64,000 bases of DNA from Stereum hirsutum FP-91666 SS1 (GCF_000264905.1 NW_006763134.1:1402240-1466239), one strand, 5' to 3'; shown: positions 31,843 to 42,875, counted from the first letter of the stretch. Notes: a model not told the origin generated them from the sequence alone. Made by a program: numbers and translations.

Positions 31843-33565
31843 ATGAATTTTCCATGGCCTTCACTAGGAGGATTCGCGCAGACGCCTACTTTGCCCAGTG
31901 CAACAGCGTACTCAGTAACGCCACATCATTTCTCGTTTAACCCGTCCATGGGTATTACTGCTCCACATACCTTCGACGCTCAGATACTAAGGGCTGTCGG
32001 TGAGCTTCCCAACGATGAGGAAGTCCTCGTCAGTGCCCTATGTGCTGGTCGACAGAAGGGTTTGAGCGTTTACGACAGTTTCAACGAGATACACACGGTA
32101 ATGTCTTCAACTCGCCTGGTTTACTTACTAACCAGCTTATGTCTTTGTAAGAGAATAACCGCTGATTCGTTTGCTTCAGGTCAACGGTCACACTGCGTAT
32201 CAATGGAGAGAGTATTACCTGCAGCACCTTCATAGCCTCAACCAACGCATAGAAATCATTGCTGCTCCTCGAAGTCTCTCCGATGAACCATCTGGATTTT
32301 CGAACTCCCCATCTTCCTCTCCAACGGCTGCTGCTATCCCTTCGGAGTCAGAATCAGAATCAGAATCAGACACCGAATGGACCCACCGACGTGTGGCAAC
32401 ATCTAAGAAACGACGCCACATCACGCCAGACTCCGACGAGTACCCGTTTCCCTTGCCGGTCCCCAGGGTCCCAAAGCGACCTATTCCTCTTCCTCACAAG
32501 CCAAAGAAGAGCACCATTCTCTTTCCTGCTCCTCGTCCTCACGGTTTGCAACATTCGGGACGTCCCAAAATCTCCTTCTTTCCCACTCCGAAGCCCAAAC
32601 TTCTTCAAGATACTATCCGCCACGCAGGACGTATCCCGAATGCCCCTACCGAGGCACCCACTCCGCCTACAGCAGTTTTGCTAGGCACGCAAAAACACAA
32701 ATTCTCAGAGGACGACACGGAATATATGATCAAGTCATTTGCCTATCACTTGAACCAAGACGCGACGCTTCTTCGAGCTGACATATGTTCTCGTTTGGCG
32801 GAACAGGTATTTGTCTCCTTTTCTATATTTATGTTTAGGAAAGACCACTCATCTTTGACCTGAAAATCACGCCACACAGGCACCACATCATAGTCTTGCG
32901 TCCTGGACGAATCGCTCCCTGGAGTTGTCCATCATCCACAACATGCTTAGGCGTGCTGCAGGTTTCCCTATACCTGACTCCGAATTTGACGTCCTTCTCG
33001 AGCTCCCCATGAACAACGAGAGATCCGACTCCGCTGGTCGCAAGCGCCGTCCTACGCAGAAGAGGCCCAGTCTCGAGACATTAAACCTGTCTCTGAAGTC
33101 GAAACCCGAATGGACCATGCGGAACGAAGGTCCCGATCTGGAGTCTTCGGAAGAAGAGCTGAATGAAGGTGACCATGGGTTAGTGTATACTATGGCAGAG
33201 CAGCGCATAATGGCAAAGCATATGTCGACGTACACCATTAGCGAATGGGGCGGCGGCCCGATGACTAGAAAGCTTTGGGAGCCGATAATGCACAAGGTAC
33301 AATTATCCTATTGAACTCACGACCACCCGTCCTCTTGAGTGTCTGACTATTGCTCATTATCAATATTTTACAGTTGCCTGGGAGGACGCTGGAAGCTGTG
33401 CGATCTCGGTATAGATTGGAAGAGACAAGTGAGCCCCTCAATTTCTGCGCTTTTCTGAGAACTTTTCTCATCTCGCTTGCTTTTCCAGGATTTCTTTTGC
33501 TGGCAGATCGCTACCGCAAGAGGCGTCGGAGACGTGAGAAAGGCATGAACTCTCCGTCAAGGTGA
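31843..33565 (+). CDS. P-family protein P6 (full-length)
   Basis: Closest to P5. It begins MNFPWPSLGGFAQTPTLPSA. N-module: NDEEVLVSALCAGRQKGLSV ... EIHT, intron, VNGHTAYQWREYYLQHLHSL. The linker has a Ser-Glu run (SESESESESDTEW), KKRRH, and GRIPNAPTEAPTPPTA, nearly the same as in P5. Myb-like module 1 is FSEDDTEYMIKSFAYHLNQD ... ICSRLAEQ, then over an intron APHHSLASWTNRSLELSIIH. The acidic linker is RNEGPDLESSEEELNE. Module 2 is YTMAEQRIMAKHMSTYTISE ... LWEPIMHK, then over an intron LPGRTLEAVRSRYRLEET. The last exon encodes FLLLADRYRKRRRRREKGMN and stops at 33563-33565. Its promoter is confined to about 180 bases between the LINE fragment and the ATG. Function unknown; a nuclear role is inferred. 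Confidence 0.8.
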
Positions 33566-34256
33566 TGCAATTGTCCCCTCAAAAACTGCGTGTCTGCATC
33601 CACTTGTACGCTGTCTACGCGCTCGTTCCATGGTCTCTTATCTCTGCCTATGAACAACTTGGATATCGAGCTACATTTCCGTGAATCCGTAAATACTCTC
33701 TGTTTGTGGTACGCCCATATGTCTTCCTCTTGCTTTCGTCTCGCAACTCTCCGCAGCTCTCCGTCGTACTTGTCGCTTGTGTTTTTGACTTTATGTGCGC
33801 TCTGTTCGTCATGTCGTTTCCGTTTGTGTACAAACTATCAAGTTATGTCTATCGTCAATCACGACCCAATCGTACCCTTGGTTCCCTTGTTGGGCCGTCC
33901 AAATGTTGCCCGCTATTATTTTATACGATCTACACGAAGGGGTCCGGATGTTTCTACTGAACGTAGTGTATATCGATAAAGAGAACCTGGACCTGGACAA
34001 GAACTGAGTTGAGCAGGACAACAATGGAGTATCTAAGACAGGATCTACGCGGCCGGGCCTGTCTGAGCACAAACCGTTCACGACATCACGAAAGCTAAGC
34101 CTGCACCATAGAGAAGTAACATCAAATGCCTCACAATTACACGACATATATCATAGGATGAAAGAAAAGCTCGTTATTATTATAAACAGCGCGTCGTCTC
34201 AAGAAACCTGCTCGCAAGAAAAACCACAAGACCGCCCCCAAGAAGACACCCCCAGA
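33566..34256. other. Convergent 3' flanks of P6 and P7
   Basis: Short frames on both strands lack recognisable features; no repeat noticed. Confidence 0.4.
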
Positions 34257-37200
34257 TCAGACGCCTAAACCGTTACTGGCACTCAACCGCTGCCTAATTC
34301 TCGCCACCATCTCCGGATCATTCTGTACCACAGGCGAATTCGCGTTCGATCCCACCCTGGACTGACTCCCGGAAGCCTGACCAGGCCCTTTCGGCGCCAC
34401 AGATCCATTGATGCTGGTCTCACGTTGAGGACCATCGACGTTCATAGCATTATCGGCGGACGCAGTACCACCCCCAGCCTCAAGTCCAACTCTGACCCCA
34501 GGCCCAGGCTGCGCGCTTGGTGTGACCTGAGGTGAGAGCCGTGCTTGGGACTCGGACTGGCTCTGTCCACCAGCTACCGGAGGTTCTTCGAAAGGCATGT
34601 CGTCGCTGTCGAGTGGAAGAGGCTGCACGTCGTCGTTGGCATTGTCGTCGAGGGCGGCGCCTTTGAGCCTCCGGGCTCGGTACCTCGCAGCTTGGCGGAG
34701 AATATCTGCAACGAAAATGAGTATCAAGTTCCACGTGAAAGAGGAAACAAGCACGAACCGTCCTTATTGTGCCCGAAAATGGACGCCCAAGACTTCTGGT
34801 TTCTCTCGGGATACTATGAGTCAGGAAATCGCCAGCGAACAAATGATCAGCATACATCCTTTAACCCGCGAAACATAGCCCTCAAGAGAGAAAATCACGC
34901 ACCTTCTCAAGTAACGTCTCCCACCTGTCCTTGACACTGAAGGCAAGCCACTCCACTTCGTCATACAACGATATATATTCCGCGAGCGCTTTGATAGGGT
35001 CCACCTTGACCGCAGCGACATGGTCGGCAACACCGTCTGGGCCTTCTTCGTCGCTGCTAGCATCCCCCTCGTCGCCGTCCACATACATCGATTCATCATG
35101 TTCCTTATCCGCTCCCTCCTGCTCATCCCCATCACTTTCCCCCTCTCCGTCTTCTGACTCAACCTCGGCTGATGGTGCTTTGTTCTGCGCTTTCAAGTTC
35201 TCTGCCCATTCCTGGGTGTTCTTAATTTTCTGATTAGTAGGCCAGAGTTCGTAAGTCTTTTGCCGGTAATTGCCAGTGCTGTGCCATGGAGCCTAAACGA
35301 CCGAAAAAAAAAGAAAGAATATCAATAACCATCGCTTTAACGCAGACCAAGCATTCAAGGGTACTGAGCACAGAAGAAGTCTGCCCCAAAGACCAGATAC
35401 ACAAGATGTGGAAGAGTTAGCAAAGTGACTCACCCTCTCCTCCATCCTTTTCGCCATCTTCATCCTATTGACCCTGTTCGCCCACCCCCCGTGCGTCTTC
35501 TTCTTCGCCCCCCCTGCTTCCAAAAACTCCTTATAAACCTCACAATTCCACTCCACAAAATCAATCACGTACTTCTCTTCCTCGTCCGTCCACACCGCAT
35601 GCATCCCTTCCTTCGGCGGTGTCGGCTCGCGAAGTCCCGCTTTCGTCACATAGCCAGTGAACGTCACACCGTTCGAAGGCGTGGGTCGTTCGATGACCGT
35701 GCTCGAGCCAGACGAACCAGCCCTCACCCCCGTCCCAATCCCATTCCCGATCCCATTCCCGATCTTTTTCTTAACTGGACTGTTTCCCGGAGTCGAATAG
35801 GTCCCCGACCCATTCCTCACTACCCCCTTCCCTTTCCCCTTATTTTGCTGACCCTCAATAACCCTCTCATTATGGATCTGACTCCTCACACTCTGCTGGC
35901 TCAACTCCTCCTCCAACGTCCTCGCCTTCTTCGGCTCAGGTCCACCACCATCACCACCACCACCAGCCTCCGACGGTCGCTTCTTCAATTTCGGACCAAT
36001 GCTGCCATTAGACGGTCTCGAAGAAGATGAAGAAGAAGCTGCAGGAGGCTTCGAGCCCGTCGATTTTCGAATGGCGGTCCCGAGCCGAGAGGGACCTGCG
36101 CGGGCCGTGTTGGACGAGGGCGCGCTCATGAACGTCGGCTTTTTCGCGGTTTTGTTGGGTCCGATGGGGTTTGCTTGCGCTGCTCCTGAGGCTGAGGATG
36201 GAGTGGATGAGCGTGCTCCGACTCGTGCGGAGGGTGAAGGGTCGAAGGAGGCGACGAGGGCGTCGATGCGGGTTTGGTGCGTGCAATAATAGGCCTGCCA
36301 GTGATTCGTGGCGTGGTCGTTTACCTAGAGAGCGGATGAGTATGTTAGATTTGGAAGTCATTATTTCGGAGCCACGATCAGAAGACAAAAAAATGTCCGT
36401 CTGCACGAGCATGTCCTGTCTCATACCACAGGGGAAATGAAAAATATATAACGCACCCCATGTAACCCCCTCAAAGCCTTCCCATAATCAACTCCCTCCC
36501 CATTCCCACCCTTCCCCGCCCTCCAAAGCGCCTCCACAAGCACCCTCTCATCATCATCCTTCGACCCCACCGCACTCGTCGTCAACCGAAACACACTCTG
36601 CAAAAGCTGCGGCGAGACGTCGTACAGCAGGGCGATAGCCTGTTCGTTCGTGGGCGGCTGGTTTCGGAGACGGAACGAGAGGGCGGTTTGGACGGCGGCG
36701 GATGGGGGTTTGTTGGCGGTATTGGAGGTGGAGGCGGAAGACGGGTCGGGTGCGGGTGTGGGCGGGAAATTGGGGAATGTTGGCGTTGGCGTTTGAGGCG
36801 TTTGAGGCGTGGATCCCGATGGGCCGCCTGGGTACTGTTGTTGATGTTGGGCCTGTTGGGCCTGTTGTTGCTGTTGAGCCTGTTGAGCCTGTTGAGCCTG
36901 TTGTCCCATCATCTGCATTTGCATCATCAACATCGGCGCGAACTGCGGGTTCGACTGCATAGCCTGCTGCATCTGCGTAAAAAGCATGAACATCTGGTCC
37001 ATCCCTCCCATCCCGTTCGGATTCATTCCGTTCATGCCCATACCCATCGGCATACCGGGCATGAGTTGAGCGTTCTGCGGCTGTTGTGGCTGTTGTGGCT
37101 GCTGCTGCTGTGGTTGTGGTTGGTTGTTTCCATTCTGTGCTGGTCCCGGTGGCGGCGGCATCCCTCCCATCCCTCCCATCCCGTTCATCCCGCCCATCCC

Positions 37201-37518
37201 GCCCATCATCTGCTGCATCTGCTGCATATTCATGTTTGGCATCCCCATATTCGGCGGCATCCCTCCTCCACCTCCTCCACCACCGCCCATTCCCATTCCG
37301 TTACCCGGCATCCCGCCCATATTCCCAAACATCGCCGCGAACGGGTTCGGGCCCTGACCTTGGTTCGGATTCATGTTCATGTTCGGGTTCGGGAATTGAA
37401 ACGGGTTCATCGGCATCGGCATGGGAGTGTTCGAAGTGGAGGACGAAGGGCTGCCGTTGGTTGGGTTTTGGGGCTGGGGTTGGGATTGGGATTGGGAGAA
37501 GTTAGGGGGGAAGTTCAT
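34257..37518 (-). CDS. P-family protein P7, largest and most divergent copy
   Basis: The N-terminal 270 or so residues are strongly low-complexity: Pro/Asn/Gln, then Gly-Met (MGGMGGMNGMGGMGGMPPPP), then Gln-Ala runs, resembling prion-like or activation domains. An N-module follows: KDDDERVLVEALWRAGKGGN ... LHGV, intron, NDHATNHWQAYYCTHQTRID. A long Ser/Lys/Gly-rich linker contains LREPTPPKEG. Myb-like module 1 is divergent: WTDEEEKYVIDFVEWNCEVY ... KMAKRMEER, then over an intron APWHSTGNYRQKTYELW. An acidic linker (ESEDGEGESDGDEQEGADKE) precedes EYISLYDEVEWLAFSVKDRW ETLLEK and, over an intron, NQKSWASIFGHNKDD, where PGRT is not conserved. The basic tail is ILRQAARYRARRLKGAALDD. A Ser/Gly/Pro-rich C-terminal extension of about 150 residues ends in RIRQRLSASNGLGV. 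It may be the ancestral-type or functionally distinct member. Confidence 0.75.
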
Positions 37519-38790
37519 GTTTGTTTTTTCCTAAAGACGCAGTGGTCTATGTGTGATACGTGAGAAAAGGTGTCTGTGGCTCGAACGGTTGTCTAATCTG
37601 AGAACTAAGACAACAGACGCGTGTAGTTATAAAAGACAAAACGGCCAATGCGGGCGCGGGCGTTTGTAACCCGGTTCACGACAAGGGACAACTGAAACGG
37701 CCTCAACCTAGAAACAAAAACCCGAATAGATACAGGCATAATGAGCAAAACCGAACACCCGAACACATACTTGTTCCAAAACCGAATTGAATGGGGGTTC
37801 GGAAGGCTACGCACCGTATGTGTTTAGGTGTAAAGTCTCGGGGAGACAATGCGTTTTTCCGAGAAGGAACTGGAGGACGAGACGAAGAGTACTTCGAGTT
37901 TTTTGAGTCGCGAAGAACTTCAAACAGCTAGGAAACACGACAGGAGCGCGTAGGACTCGACGGCGATAGACTGGCCGGCCAAACGTAATTTCGACGAGGT
38001 GCAAGTCAGACTGACACGACTGTATGAAGCCTCGAGATCAATATTTCTTTTTTTCAAGGTGCCAACACGGAGGGAGAAAGAAGAAAAGCGAAAGCGAAAG
38101 TGGACCGGTGGGGGGCGTGTTTTTGCGCGTTCCTTCTGCGCACGCGTTTTTGTGGTCGAGCGCGAGGAGGGGTGCAATTGCAAATTTGGAATAACTCGTC
38201 CGAATGCGGACGAAGTGGGTGGCGCAAGCCATTGGCAGGGTCGCAGCTCCTGTGGCGGCGACTTTCTGTAGCAATCTATCGGGGTACAAGCAACTGCAGA
38301 GGCGGTCTCATCGGATCATGAATTGACCTGAGTCTCTTTCTGCGCAAATTATCAAGGCCTCTAATCAGATTTGCAGACTTCCTACCTACAGAAAGTGCTA
38401 TCATTCAGTAAGTCGACATCTTAGCAGATGTTTTGATTTATTGTCCTGTGCAGAACAGTCACGGTCTTGCTCTAGTTTTGATGCGCTGTTAGAAGTTAAG
38501 CTGGAGATCTGAGGGCGGGAGAAGCGTCGTTGGTTTTGATGGGATGCTGTGAATCAAAGGTAGGTGTCGCCACAGGCGCTAGTCACGGAGTTAGTGGAAA
38601 GCAACGATCGTATTCGACGAAAGCAGTGATGGTACAAGTGTAGGTATACAACAGAGCAAGTAGTACAGACATATTCCAAAAAAGAAAACATATCGTTAGT
38701 ACAACCATGAAACAAAGATAATCAAGCAAAACAGTAGGCGCCACACCATACGAGACCCTCCCTAATCGCTCAAGCGTTCACCGCTCAGAA
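37519..38790. other. P7 upstream region and HAD downstream region, no confident gene
   Basis: 1.27 kb with only short frames. It contains the P7 promoter; no element or repeat was recognised. Confidence 0.4.
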
Positions 38791-39687
38791 TCACAGACTT
38801 TCTCGCAGCTCCTCCTCAACAGCCTCCGCCATCTCCCCCAATGTCTCAAACTTCCACATCCACTTCACACCCTTCACATCCTTCCCCATACACGCCCCCT
38901 GCCTATCAATCCACACACTCGGGATGCCCAGCTCATTCGCGGGCACATGGTCCGCCATCAACGACTGCGCCACGACGAGCACCTCGTCCTTCCTCACACC
39001 CAACTTCTCCTGTATCTGGTCCAATGCGTAGTTATACGCGAGTAAGGAAGGCTTGTAGGCGCCTGCGTCTTGGGCAGTGATGATCAGCGAGAAGGGGTCG
39101 GAGGGGTCGGAACCTGGTGAGGCGATGGAGGGCGAGGAGGATGGGGGCATGGATAGTATTTTGTGCGTGTGTGCGAAGGAGAAACGATCGACGTTGGAGA
39201 GAACGATGAGTTTGAAGTGAGTCGAGAGAGAACGAAGCGCTTCGTTCGTATCCCCAAAAACAGGCCAATCCTTGATGCTCTCCGCAAACTCCCGATCCAT
39301 CGCCTCCAACCTCCTCTTCCTCTCATCCCCATTCCCACTCGCACTCGCACTCGCACTCGTCCCCGCACCCCCAGCAATATCATCCACATACCTCGCGCCC
39401 TCCCCGCTCACGCCCAACCGCTTCGCCAGCTCCGCGTGCGTATTCGCCAACACGTCCGTGTACAGCATATTCGGAAACTGTGCTTCGAGGTTATGTTCGA
39501 CCGAGGAGACAGCAGTTAAAAGATCTTTGAGGGGCCAGGTGCGTGAGGGGTGCGAGGAGGGGATGGAGGAGAGGAGGGGGAGGAGGGCGCGGTGGATGCC
39601 TGTTTCGCGGTCGATGAGGGTGCCGTAGACGTCGAAGATGATGGCTTTGAATTGTGTGAGTTTGGGTTCGGGGAGCGGGGAGGACAT
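38791..39687 (-). CDS. HAD superfamily hydrolase (type II haloacid dehalogenase-like)
   Basis: Intronless, 298 residues from the ATG at 39687 (MSSPLPEPKLTQFK). HAD motif I is AIIFDVYGTLIDRETG, with the nucleophile Asp in DVYGTLID. Motif II is LIVLSNVDRFSFAH, with the Ser. Motif III is DAGAYKPSLLAYNYAL, with the Lys. Motif IV is probably VAQSLMADHVPANELGIPSV, which resembles the usual GD/SxxxD segment. The cap domain carries an Ala-Ser repeat (TSASASASGNG) encoded by a tcgcac hexamer run. The family dehalogenates 2-haloacids or dephosphorylates small molecules; the substrate here cannot be told. Cytosolic: no signal peptide or membrane helix. Its 5' end and promoter are partly duplicated at 42.6-42.9 kb, and the promoter block again at 50.3 kb. 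Confidence 0.9.
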   Translation of the reverse strand: MSSPLPEPKLTQFKAIIFDVYGTLIDRETGIHRALLPLLSSIPSSHPSRTWPLKDLLTAVSSVEHNLEAQFPNMLYTDVLANTHAELAKRLGVSGEGARYVDDIAGGAGTSASASASGNGDERKRRLEAMDREFAESIKDWPVFGDTNEALRSLSTHFKLIVLSNVDRFSFAHTHKILSMPPSSSPSIASPGSDPSDPFSLIITAQDAGAYKPSLLAYNYALDQIQEKLGVRKDEVLVVAQSLMADHVPANELGIPSVWIDRQGACMGKDVKGVKWMWKFETLGEMAEAVEEELRESL

Positions 39688-39748
39688 CGTTGGTAATAAT
39701 ATGGTACAATGTGATGTGGTATATAGCAGGTGGCGAGCTGGCAGTGGA

Positions 39749-39840
39749 GGAAACGAGGAAGACGCACATGAACGCGTGACGTCATCCAAGTACAGTATCG
39801 TCGCGTCTCAAGTTCCGAAGAAATGGCGCGCGTTCCAGAC
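39749..39840. promoter_or_regulatory. HAD promoter block with TGACGTCA palindrome, copy 1
   Basis: Contains ggaaacgaggaagacgc and aacgcgtgacgtcatccaa. TGACGTCA (39777-39784) is a perfect CRE/ATF-type bZIP site. A TATA-like tatata lies nearby at 39719-39724. The block recurs at 42798-42875 and 50338-50435 in the same orientation. Confidence 0.6.
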
Positions 39841-40409
39841 ACCGACACCTTGCTTCAAACAACAACTAGTACACTGGCACTCGAAATATGGATGACCTGC
39901 ATCAGTATGATTGTTTTCTATATTTACGCGCATTAAAAACATTCCTTTAATACATTTCAACCCAGAAGAACGGACGTTTGAACCATGCTTTGGAGTATCA
40001 TCGACTTTGTCCTCGTCAGTCTGGTCTTCGTTGTGCTGTCATCATGACATTATTGGTCAACCTGTTCAGTACGCCCATTTCCAAATGGTTAGTTACACAA
40101 GCGCTCCATCTTTTGCTCAACCTCTGGTGCAGAACATTGATTGTGCAGGGCCACACAAGAAGAAATGATAGAAACGGGTGCGTTCCTTCTCTCGTGTCCC
40201 GTGCGCGTATACGTCATTTCTTCAAGTTCTATGCAGGTTTAGAGCAGCCAGATTTAGGCGGTTTTGGCGACCATCATCTGACATTTGAGCTACAAATAAG
40301 CAATTGTTGTGGCGTGGTGCCCGTGGGTACTACGAGGTCGGTGGACGCCAAGGCGCAGACCAAGTCTACTCATCTTCTGGTTCGACGTCCCCCAGAAACG
40401 CTATCAACT
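39841..40409. other. Divergent promoter region of the HAD and MYND genes
   Basis: Contains a 20-codon hydrophobic frame at 39984-40046 (MLWSIIDFVLVSLVFVVLSS) that I could not extend by splicing. The plus frame leading into the MYND gene is open further upstream, so a longer N-terminus there is possible. Confidence 0.35.
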
Positions 40410-42486
40410 ATGTCACACATGAGCACCGACGCAGTCGAGAATTATACTCAATACTTAGCCTCCCTGCACCGCGATGTCTTATTCATGGATAACTTGCAGA
40501 AACTAGGCCTCCTTCATCGTAAGGGGCCATTCATTGTCGATTTCAGCGAACCCACAGTGGTTCGTGCTCTTGTCTAGCTCGTCTAGTCTTGGCGAACAAA
40601 TTCTAAGCATGTTCACTTTCACACAGTGTATTTTCTGTCGAGAGATATTCAAAGGGACGGTAGGGTGTCTAGTCCTATGTTTCCGACCTGGAGATATTGC
40701 TGACTTAGTATCTACGCAGGCCAAAGTGTGCAGTATGTCGATATTTTGGGGTTACAGACACTCAGTTTCACAATACTCACTATCGAGATATTCTCATCCG
40801 ATCAGGTGCCTGTAAGGGGGCGGTCTATTGCAGCCTACAGGTAAGTGCTCAGTCTTCGTGATCGTAGTTGTTTGTCGAGTCTATCATGCCGCGCTACAGT
40901 ACCAACAACTTCACTGGAAGAAGCCTCGAACTGGGCACGAATGGACGCACAAGAAAATATGCCCTATGTATCAAGTCAGCTCAATCTCCTTTCCCTTCAT
41001 TTTGCCCTCGTTGTAGACCACACGCTAAGCTCTACTATACTGCTCTACAAATCTGCTTTTACCTATTAGGACTGGATGAAACATGCACCCTACTTCCGCG
41101 AACAGTTGCTCCATATTCCATGGTCGCGGCTCGAGAAAGACAACTCTTTCAACTGGGATGTTGTCAAAATACGTCTAGGCATCCTGGGTGAGGGTCTCCG
41201 CTTCGGCTATTGGTCTCACCCATACGGTCACCGCACCCACGACGAAAGTCCTACAGAAATCGAAGAGACGACAGGATTACCGGCAGAGCCAACCGGACCA
41301 CGCGGTAGCCCAGATTACATGCACGGACAGGTTATGCTCAATGCTGCATGGTCTTTGTCGAGGATCGACCGCCAGTGGAAACTCTCTGATCATACGCAGA
41401 TACCGACATTGTTTTTTGCAGACGAGCGTGATGCGCCTTCTAGGCCAGAGCCAGGCGAAGTCAAGGATTGGGAGACATGGTACAAATGGCGCGGGTTGCC
41501 TCTGTCTTCGCCTATGGCGTTGCTCATGGACCGCGTCTTGTCGGTACACCATATTTTGGTCAATGTCCTGCGAGTGGCGGATGTGAAGCAGGTCGGAGGC
41601 TCATCACCCACGGTCATCACCGTTCATTATCTCGGTGGGGAAGTGGAGTTGAACTTCATCCCTTTGTACCTATCCAGACCTCTTTCTTCGCTTTAGAAGA
41701 GGTACACCACTGACAGAACCCCATCGTTTTTTCTTCGTACCAGATTCTCAGAAATAGCACTTCTCCTGCCCGACACTCACATCGATCTGACCATCTTCGG
41801 CAAGGCAGGCTACGACCTCGTGCACAAAGCCCGACAAAAACTGGCCTCGTCTCCGAGTTCTCGAGTCATCGCTTCACAAGACATCGTTTGGTCTTACACC
41901 GCTCCTCCGAAGACTGGCGGGGGATCCATCGCTATTCGCATACATAGCGAGAACGAGCTATGGACGACGCAATCTCAGCTCTCTCCGGGGTCGAAATATC
42001 CTGACGCGATGGTCGCGTTGAATACGGGTCTGACGAGCTATTCGACATGGTCTGATCCCGTCTTGGGCGCTACTATGTAAGTTACATCGTTTCCCTCCCT
42101 TTCACCTTAACTAATCATTTCCGAGTCGATGTTAATGCTTTGTGGCGTTATGTCTTAATTTGTCTAGCCATAACATACCCTTCGCAGTAGCCGAATACGA
42201 CGAACAAGGGCTATGGATGCAGAAGAAACGGTTACCGCCGAACATACTTCAAGAGCTACTAGTATTGGATAGACGGCAGCAGTACGATATGAGCGAGGAG
42301 AAACGCGAGGAGCTGATCTCCAGCACATTCTCTTCTATTAAGGAACATGGTCACCAATTTGCGTCAAACCCTTTCCATCGGCCGGGGCAGAGGTCTATCA
42401 GTCACTGTAGACTTCCGTTTGTGTATAATGGATTTGTTATGCCTGTGGTGATGAAAGGAGATTTGGCCCACAAAAGGGATAAGTAA
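40410..42486 (+). CDS. MYND zinc-finger protein with MSS51-like C-terminal domain
   Basis: Starts MSHMSTDAVENYTQYLASLH. An N-terminal MYND-like finger is assembled over three introns: CIFCREIFKGT, then CAVCRYFGVTD, GACKGAVYCSLQ, YQQLHWKKPRTGHEWTHKKI and C. The first two pairs fit C-x2-C-x7-C-x2-C, but the expected Cys after YCS is a Tyr. The C-terminal two thirds resemble the MSS51-like domain: LNAAWSLSRIDRQWKLSDHT, VITVHYLGGEVELNFIPL, then after an intron FSEIALLLPDTHIDLTIFGK, and HNIPFAVAEYDEQ near the end. Yeast Mss51 activates COX1 translation in mitochondria, but the many basidiomycete relatives of this domain are unassigned and no presequence is evident here. The stop is at 42484-42486. 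The start is uncertain because the frame is open upstream. Confidence 0.75.
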
Positions 42487-42620
42487 CCGGGTCTAATGAG
42501 CGTCGGAAAAAAGGTACGTTGGTACAACATCTTCATGTCATCTGTAATATAGGGATACTGATCAGCGTATCAAAACACCTTCTACGAGCAGATGACGGTA
42601 GACTTTTATGGTGGTCTATA

Positions 42621-42746
42621 TTAAGTAGTACGCGTTAGATTGAGGGGAAGGGCGCGGTGGATGCCTGTTTCGCCCCAGTTGAAGGTGCCGTAGACCTCGA
42701 ATATGATGGCTGGATGTGAGTTTGGGATCGGGAAGGGGGGAACCAT
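42621..42746 (-). pseudogene. Truncated copy of the HAD hydrolase 5' end
   Basis: Minus-strand frame MVPPFPIPNSHPAIIFEVYG then TFNWGETGIHRALPLNL aligns with residues 1-38 of the HAD gene at 38.8-39.7 kb. The catalytic motif DVYGTLID has become EVYGTFNW, losing the nucleophile Asp. The frame then runs into unrelated sequence and stops at 42621. Nucleotide similarity continues upstream through the promoter block. A dead partial duplicate. Confidence 0.8.
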
Positions 42747-42797
42747 CGTCGTGTAGTTTACAGCAGGTGGCGGCGAGTTGAATCGAATGTGGCGAGC

Positions 42798-42875
42798 TAG
42801 AACGAGGAAGACGCGTGACGTCATCCAATTATCGTTGCGTTGGACTTCCGAGGAAATGGCTCGCGTTGCAAACGA
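42798..42875. repeat. Promoter block with TGACGTCA, copy 2
   Basis: aacgaggaagacgcgtgacg and tcatccaatt match 39755-39790, with TGACGTCA at 42816-42823. The similarity continues to gaaatggctcgcgttgcaaacg. Upstream of the HAD pseudogene. Confidence 0.8.

Noticed and set aside
35425..36030. Plus-strand frame of 201 residues within P7
   Set aside because: Arg/Pro/Leu-rich antisense shadow of the Ser/Lys/Gly-rich linker.
36688..37563. Long plus-strand frame (291 residues) opposite the P7 N-terminus
   Set aside because: It is the complement of Gln/Met/Gly/Pro codon runs, His/Leu-rich without any motif; the minus-strand frame has the gene context.
38999..39600. Plus-strand and alternative frames across the HAD gene
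   Set aside because: Pro/Ser/Arg-rich shadows of a single clear HAD coding frame.
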